DNA of 37,020 nucleotides from Phlegmacium glaucopus (taxonomy: Eukaryota; Basidiomycota; Agaricomycetes; Agaricales; Cortinariaceae), in NCBI GenBank assembly GCA_015039465.1, contig MU130210.1:115301-152320 (forward strand), read 5' to 3'. Of the stretch, positions 31,879-37,020 are shown in pieces; the first letter of the stretch is position 1; each line of letters opens with the position of its first letter. A program made the position numbers and the translations under genes. The notes below the pieces were generated by a model. It saw only the letters and a list, made by a program, of their open reading frames with translations, made no database searches and was not told where the DNA came from.

Positions 31879-33466
31879 ATGCTTGTGAACATTCCATTGG
31901 ATTTACAGATCACAATCTGCACATTTCTTTATCCGTCTGATATCTTGGCATTGCGTCAGGTATGTTATTGATCAACATTGGATCTTTTGGTTGCTCAAAG
32001 AATCATATGCATAAAGACCTGTAAATCCTTTCAACTTCCTACACGGCAACGTTTTATTTGGGTGGATGCTCTTCGTCAAGTATGCCTCGACAACACCCTT
32101 TTTCTACCAAGTTTCCCTATACCCAACATGACTGTTGTGGAACTCGAACATGCTGCGATGGCACCGCGGAGGTGGATTGAACTCTGTACCGCATTCGAAA
32201 ATGATGACTCTGGTGCGAAACTGTGCGCAAGAACAACTAGAATTATTAACAATCCACTTGCGGCAACGGCTCGTGACTGTGAACTTTTCATCGTGCCGGG
32301 TGGGCGATACCTGGTCGGCCAATCACCTAAAGGTGTTTTCGTTTGGGATTTGGGCTATACTTCAAGTGCCGATTGCAAGTTAATTGCTTCAGTAGAATGC
32401 AAATCTTATTATTGCATGGTTCAGGCCACCCCAGATGATATGGGCCTCATAATCTTTTCGTCTCGTCGGTAAGCTTGAATTTGTTACAATTAATATATTT
32501 GTCGATGGTAAATTCGTTTTTTTAGATTCACAGGTTGCTCTGTTTATGAGATTTACCCTCAAAGTGAAACACCTCAGCTGACTGAAATCGCCCGTCTTGA
32601 TATCAACAAGGGCTTTCTGGCTTACTTATTACCTGACAAAGTGATCTGGTACGGCTTTTGCAATGATAACATGGTTGTTAGAGTCTGGGACTTCCGAAGG
32701 AACTATTCAACAAGTTTTTCCGCCGATGTCGACGCCGGGAGATTGGGATACATCACTCTCGAGGTATATTCCGATATTTCAAAATGTTGAAGTTAGCTTT
32801 TGACCCATTCGTTGGTAGGTACTTGCGACGAGGACAGCAATCATTGTTTTATGTAAAGCAGGAATGTTAGTATGGGCCATCCCGCCTCTATCCCCTCAAC
32901 CGCTGGATTTTTCCGACTACAATCCTACCCATATACCGCCACTCGTCAGAATTCCATTCCCGGATGGAATTTTTGGCCACACTGAACTTTTTGCATGGAA
33001 AAGGACCTCTTACTGGTACCTTGGCTCTTCGCAACCGCTTTATTTCGACCTTTTCTTTACGCTAGATTCAGGTAAAGCAGATATGGGTGCAGTTCATAGG
33101 TTCAAAATCATTGTCGAACCCGACCTCTATGATACCTCTCTCCACTTTATATATACCTCCGAAGTCGTTCCGAACAAGATGGTATTCTTTCTACCATACA
33201 GGATTTGCGAGGATACCCTTGTCACCTACTGGTATACCTGGTGTAACAACATGTCTTCGGGATGTGTATATACTGGATTAACGTCGTCTCGTGTTGCCAA
33301 CGGTATCTTGCACGGCAGTCCTGCAGTCAAGATGTTATTACCCTGGACTGGAAATGCCAATTCTTTATGTCCAGCATCTGGTAAATTTGTACATCTCAAT
33401 AGTGATAGGAGCAGAATAGTTATCGTTGATGGCAGCTCAGCTACTAGTATGGAGCGGTTCGCTTAG
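31879..33466 (+). CDS. F-box protein with propeller-like C-terminal region
   Basis: Four exons keep frame: 31879-31959, 32017-32468, 32526-32763 and 32819-33466, giving 472 aa. Residues 1-50 are an F-box: IPLDLQITICTFLYPSDILALRQ continuing across the first intron to TCKSFQLPTRQRFIWVDAL. The F-box would bind Skp1 in an SCF ubiquitin ligase. The rest (GRYLVGQSPKGVFVWDLG, KVIWYGFCNDNMVVRVWDFR, CKAGMLVWAIPPLSPQP) has short WD-like beta repeats and probably binds the target. The first intron's acceptor at 32016 was chosen because it keeps the F-box continuous; an AG 16 bases upstream does not. F-box genes of this type are numerous in mushrooms. No disabling mutation seen. Confidence 0.85.
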
Positions 33467-34108
33467 TTACCAATCAGACCCTTGGGCCTTTCACGAGATG
33501 AAACGAAACTTTTGGCAAGAGGATTAACGTGTATCACAAAAGCGTAGTACCTTGCTGTCAAATTTAGCAGGGGAAAAAAAACAACTTTTGCGAATTGAAT
33601 CTTTTTTACAGCCAGCAGGTCCGTCAGGTCCGCCAGTGTCACCAGATGTGATGTGATGGAATCACATAAGTTTTTCTTCGCACAGCCACAAGAAATGATA
33701 CATGGAATCTTAGGGCTGCACACCGTACCGTCTGACGGGTACGGCCGTACAATTGACGGTCAGAGGACGGGTACGGTTCACCCGTCCACCGTCCGTCAAG
33801 TCTGGTTGGCAGAACCCCAACGGCTACGGAGACGGCCGTTGTAGGGTAGACGGCCTGAATCCTGCCGAAAATGGAAATATGCTGACAAATCACTAAATTT
33901 TCAACCCAGCGCTGGTTTGATTTTCGGTCGCGGCTCAACTTGAAATTTCCGAGTTCGAGCCTGTCCTGGATTCTGAGTCGTATGCAAGGAAATAAGCTTT
34001 GGAAAAATGACATTTACTGTAAGCGGTCCAAGTAGTAATATAGACGATGTATGAAGTTTCCTTAGATGATCCCTGAGGGACCCTGACACACCTAGACTCG
34101 TCCACTTG
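33467..34108. other. Intergenic, with a possible hAT terminus
   Basis: 33,711 onward reads TAGGGCTGCACACCGTACCG followed by a GC-rich block of short inverted motifs (ccgtccgtca / tgacgg). This resembles one end of a hAT-type element, but I found no matching opposite end or target duplication. Otherwise nothing recognisable. Confidence 0.3.
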
Positions 34109-34688
34109 AGCCTGGCCTCACAAGAATCTATTGTCTACTCACTTGCAAAAACTGCTACAACAGTTGAACAACTCCAACAATTTACTGCTGCCGTTTCATG
34201 CAATTGTTGTCTCTCAACTGGCAGGAAGTCAGAACTGTATTTGTATGTCAAACAGGCAGGCACTACTCGTACAGACTAGTGATGCCAAAGTTCGGTTTGT
34301 TGAATACCCAAACCACGCATGACAAAGATTTTAGGTATTTTTATCTATGTTTTATTACTCATACAAATTTCCCTCCCAACCATTGCTACCGTCGTTCCCG
34401 GAGAATGAAGGAATCCCTTTCATATATATGTTACAATCATTTGTATCCCATACCTCAGTCTTTTATTCCGAGACTGAGGTTCGTACTATCTACTTTACTA
34501 TTACAGCTTGGACTGACTATAGTTACAGTTACTTTGTTCTATAGGTATAGATTACCTAAATATAAAGTCTTTTATTCCGAGACTGAGTTACTTTGTTCTA
34601 TAGGTTATGGGCCCCGAGCTCAGTCTTTAAACAAAAAGAAACCACTCGAATTATTACATTTGTTTTACCCACTCCAATTCCCAATACA
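34109..34688 (+). mobile_element. Copia 5' LTR/leader region with internal direct repeats
   Basis: This precedes the Copia gag. A 22-bp repeat (agtcttttattccgagactgag) occurs at 34457-34478 and 34566-34587, and an 18-bp repeat (ttactttgttctataggt) at 34529-34546 and 34588-34605. The first 22-mer extends into a hairpin (cctcagtc...gactgagg). A 'ggttatgggcccc' just after the second 18-mer lies where a primer-binding site would be. LTR ends were not resolved. Confidence 0.45.
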
Positions 34689-35846
34689 ATGTCGACATCT
34701 ACTAAACTCGGCGATGAGTTCCTCCGCATCCCCAGACTCGACGCATCTGGCTCAAACTGGGTCATATATAAAGATCGCTTCCTTTGGTCAATCGACGCTC
34801 GTGGTCTTCTCGATCACCTCGAAGAACTTGATGGAGAGCCGATCTGCCCCGTTACCGATCTGGAAGGAACTTTGACTGATGAACAAAAATTGTCAGTAAA
34901 GGAATGGAAGAAGGAAGTAAAAGAATGGAAACAAAGCAAAGCGATTGTTAAACAACAGATCGCCAGCTCAATACCTGACTCATTATTCATGAAAATTCGA
35001 TCCAAAGGGACAGCCTACGAAATTTGGACCGAATTGTCGAAGAACTTCCAAAACAAATCTAGGATGGTCTCAGTCGATCTGCGTAGGCACATGCAAGAAC
35101 AGAGGTGTCCGGAAAAGGGCGACGTAGCCACCCATTTTGCCACACTCCGAACCATGCGCGAAGATCTAGCTTCCATGGGTCAGTCCCTCACGGAAAACGA
35201 CTTCTATGCAATAATTTTAGGCTCCTTACCTTCATCATACGACCCATATATTTCTGCTGTGAACGCCACCTTGAGTGTCCTAGGAAAAACCCTGTCAGCC
35301 GACAATCTCATGCTTACAATAACTGAAGAATACGAACGCCGAAATTTGAAGTCCAAATTCGGCAAGAAGGACGAAAATGTTGCCTTCTACTCCAGCGATT
35401 CCGGGAAGGGTCGTAGGGGAGGTTCTAGCTCAGGTTCGAGCTCCAGAAAAAGCAGTGTTGAATGTTTTAATTGCCATAAAAAAGGGCATTACGCGGCTGA
35501 TTGTTGGGCACCGGGAGGTGGAAAGGAAGGACAGGGTCCCAAACAAAAGGGGAAGTCGAAAGCGAAAGCAAAGAGTGGAGAGACCTCAGCCACAGCGAAA
35601 GAGAAAGTAGACGAGATAGAGGAAGCCTGGATGGTGACCCTAGACGACTTCTCTGACCCCGAAACCGAAAACGATGCAGACATAGCACTCAATACCGACC
35701 TAGCCGATATTGATATAGACGATATCTATTTATCGGAACCAGACCAACACTCGGATTTCGACGAAATGAGCGACGTACCTGATCTCCTTGAAGATTATAT
35801 TGATCCTACATATAACCTCTCCAGGCCAAATGCAGGACAGTTCTAA
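34689..35846 (+). CDS. Ty1/Copia-type Gag
   Basis: The structural protein of a Copia retrotransposon, forming cytoplasmic virus-like particles. It starts MSTSTKLGDEFLRIPRLDAS. The N-terminal two thirds match the UBN2-type gag domain (GSNWVIYKDRF, YEIWTELSKNFQNKSRMV, DDFYAIILGSLPSSYDPY and related positions). A zinc knuckle CFNCHKKGHYAADC (CX2CX4HX4C) lies near residues 259-272, followed by a basic stretch and a very acidic tail. The frame is open, with no decay. The real frame should run on into protease and integrase. As written it ends at 35846 because a backwards block begins at about 35,811, so the last ~12 residues are probably spurious. Confidence 0.9.
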   Translation: MSTSTKLGDEFLRIPRLDASGSNWVIYKDRFLWSIDARGLLDHLEELDGEPICPVTDLEGTLTDEQKLSVKEWKKEVKEWKQSKAIVKQQIASSIPDSLFMKIRSKGTAYEIWTELSKNFQNKSRMVSVDLRRHMQEQRCPEKGDVATHFATLRTMREDLASMGQSLTENDFYAIILGSLPSSYDPYISAVNATLSVLGKTLSADNLMLTITEEYERRNLKSKFGKKDENVAFYSSDSGKGRRGGSSSGSSSRKSSVECFNCHKKGHYAADCWAPGGGKEGQGPKQKGKSKAKAKSGETSATAKEKVDEIEEAWMVTLDDFSDPETENDADIALNTDLADIDIDDIYLSEPDQHSDFDEMSDVPDLLEDYIDPTYNLSRPNAGQF

Positions 35847-37020
35847 AGCATCCCTCATCACAGTGGTTCCCACGCACAGGTACACGTTAAGAAATCCATT
35901 TGGCGTACGCGACAACGAAGTCGGGTGTCCTTGAAGCCATTTGGCGATAGCATTTCGTATCGAGCCTGAAAGAGGTCCTAACAAACCAAGTCTGCAAGAC
36001 GATGTGGTAATACAAGCCCACATAGCACATGACATTCGAAAGAGCAGCAAGGCCGAAAGAACTCCATTAGACTCTTAAGTAGTGAGTCTATAAGAGGAGG
36101 AGCTAGCCTTGCGTCCGAAAACTATGCTTTCGACATGACCCACCTATTGGTCCGGAGCATCTAAGCCATCTTCAGCTTCCAAAGCAGAAACCACACTTCC
36201 TTCATCTACAAGCATATGGACGACATCAGCAGACATTTTGACTGTATCATAAAGAAAGCTGACTATCTAAGTTGTCCGCGGCCAGGGGTATTTAGCCTTA
36301 CTTAAAGTAGAGGTTGACGCCTTGAGGAACGAAGGAGGGCTTGGAAATGATACTGGAAGGATTGAGGAAAGCGGGTAAGTGTTCGAAGTGTCTGCCATCC
36401 AAGTGATCAGTACAGATCGAGATACGGAAGCTGTTCAGGGGAAAATTGGTCCTCAAACCGGGAAAGTACACTTTGTACCGGTTCCGCTGCTACCTCGAGT
36501 AGTTATCTATCAAGAAGGAAGTACAACCTCCACATGCACAAACAAAGGCCCGAACCACACTTACGGGCCATTTCAGGTGGAAAGTGAAATTAAAGCGGTT
36601 AGTAGAGGGAAAGAGACAACATCTAAGCCGTTTACAGAGACCACTTATCACGACAACTGGACCGCAACCGGTAAGCCGAATAGCTATGGTTACACTGAAA
36701 GTATCTGTTGCTCATGTTATGTAGGAAGTTCTCCTGTGTTCTAACGAGAGGGGAAAATCCATACATTTATATGTATAGAGGAGAGGGTCACCGGACTTTA
36801 CAAGCACATAGTCGGCGCCATTATCCGTGACCAAGTCAAAGCTGCTTCAATTACTTGAATACCACTTTAGGCCTGTATACTGCTCATCGCGGGCTTAGCA
36901 TGTCCAGCTAGAGCTGAGGTCAACCAAATCATTCAACTCACCTCAACTCTGAGCACATACGTCGCAGACCCCCCTATAATAGCTTCAGAAGGGTCAACGG
37001 CAACTTTTATAGCAGAAGTC
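35811..37020. other. Mirror-written Copia pol (protease and integrase), reversed but not complemented
   Basis: As written, no strand or frame gives a Copia protein. Reading the string right-to-left from the window end gives one open frame of about 400 codons in Copia order. It contains the protease site DSGATRHM (bases about 36,875-36,898), a GAG-pre-integrase segment LHRRLGHVSHERAKLL, the integrase core with HSDLWGP (36,285-36,301), LRSDRGGEY (36,089-36,109) and HNGVAERLN, down to GRKPDLSNI. The next expected integrase residues do not follow, which puts the left edge of the block near 35,811 +/- 6. The right edge lies beyond the window. Reverse transcriptase is not seen. The open frame shows the element itself is young. 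Confidence 0.9.

Noticed and set aside
33711..33850. A complete hAT element beginning TAGGGCTG
   Set aside because: Only one plausible end was found, with no opposite inverted repeat and no 8-bp duplication.
36379..36744. 121-codon plus-strand frame as a gene
   Set aside because: It lies in the mirror-written Copia block, where the forward reading has no meaning.
1..37020. tRNA, rRNA, CRISPR or bacterial operon features
   Set aside because: I looked for cloverleaf, rRNA and array patterns and saw none; the intron-rich genes indicate a fungal nuclear genome.

Overview
The window looks like nuclear DNA of a mushroom-forming basidiomycete (Agaricomycetes). It has many 45-100 nt introns with GT...AG borders, a NACHT-WD40 gene with the short variable N-terminus usual in that class, F-box/propeller and glycogen phosphorylase genes of Agaricomycete type, and abundant Ty3, Copia, hAT and solo-LTR debris. 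Genus and species cannot be told from the sequence alone.

Layout. 1-5,100 is repeat-rich: a 137-bp-arm foldback, a decayed Ty3 gag with five in-frame stops, a 381-bp hAT MITE with an 8-bp target duplication, a solo LTR, and an unrecognised relic. 5,142-7,876 (minus) is an 11-exon gene for a conserved Agaricomycete protein of unknown function ending in an SH3 domain. 8,376-10,930 holds a dead short-chain reductase and two tandem copies of the N-terminal exons of a NACHT gene, both lacking the NACHT exon. 12,172-16,776 is a complete glycogen phosphorylase split by about 35 introns, including a 5-nt microexon. 17,304-21,017 (minus, convergent) encodes a roughly 1,217-aa disordered coiled-coil protein. 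22,601-24,336 holds a second hAT element and an LTR nested inside an opposite LTR of the same family. 24,337-25,048 is a 712-N gap. 26,588-29,927 (minus) is a NACHT-WD40 pseudogene. 30.6-31.3 kb has the tail of a single-pass membrane protein, 31,879-33,466 is an F-box gene, and 34,689 onward is a Copia element.

The most unusual signal is that two blocks, 25,049-26,587 and about 35,811 to the window end, are written backwards without being complemented. Read right-to-left (or simply complemented), the first continues the WD40 gene exactly at the 26,587/26,588 junction and the second gives an open Copia protease-integrase reading frame. Inversion in a cell yields the reverse complement, so this is best explained as an assembly, gap-filling or file-handling error and not as a new biological system. 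It breaks two gene models.

Genes that probably function here are the SH3-tailed protein, glycogen phosphorylase (with CRE and stress-element motifs upstream), the disordered coiled-coil protein and the F-box protein. The NACHT-derived genes form a dispersed, decaying paralogous family. They share exon structure, including a 178-nt second exon that is the same length in the NACHT-WD40 gene and in one truncated copy.
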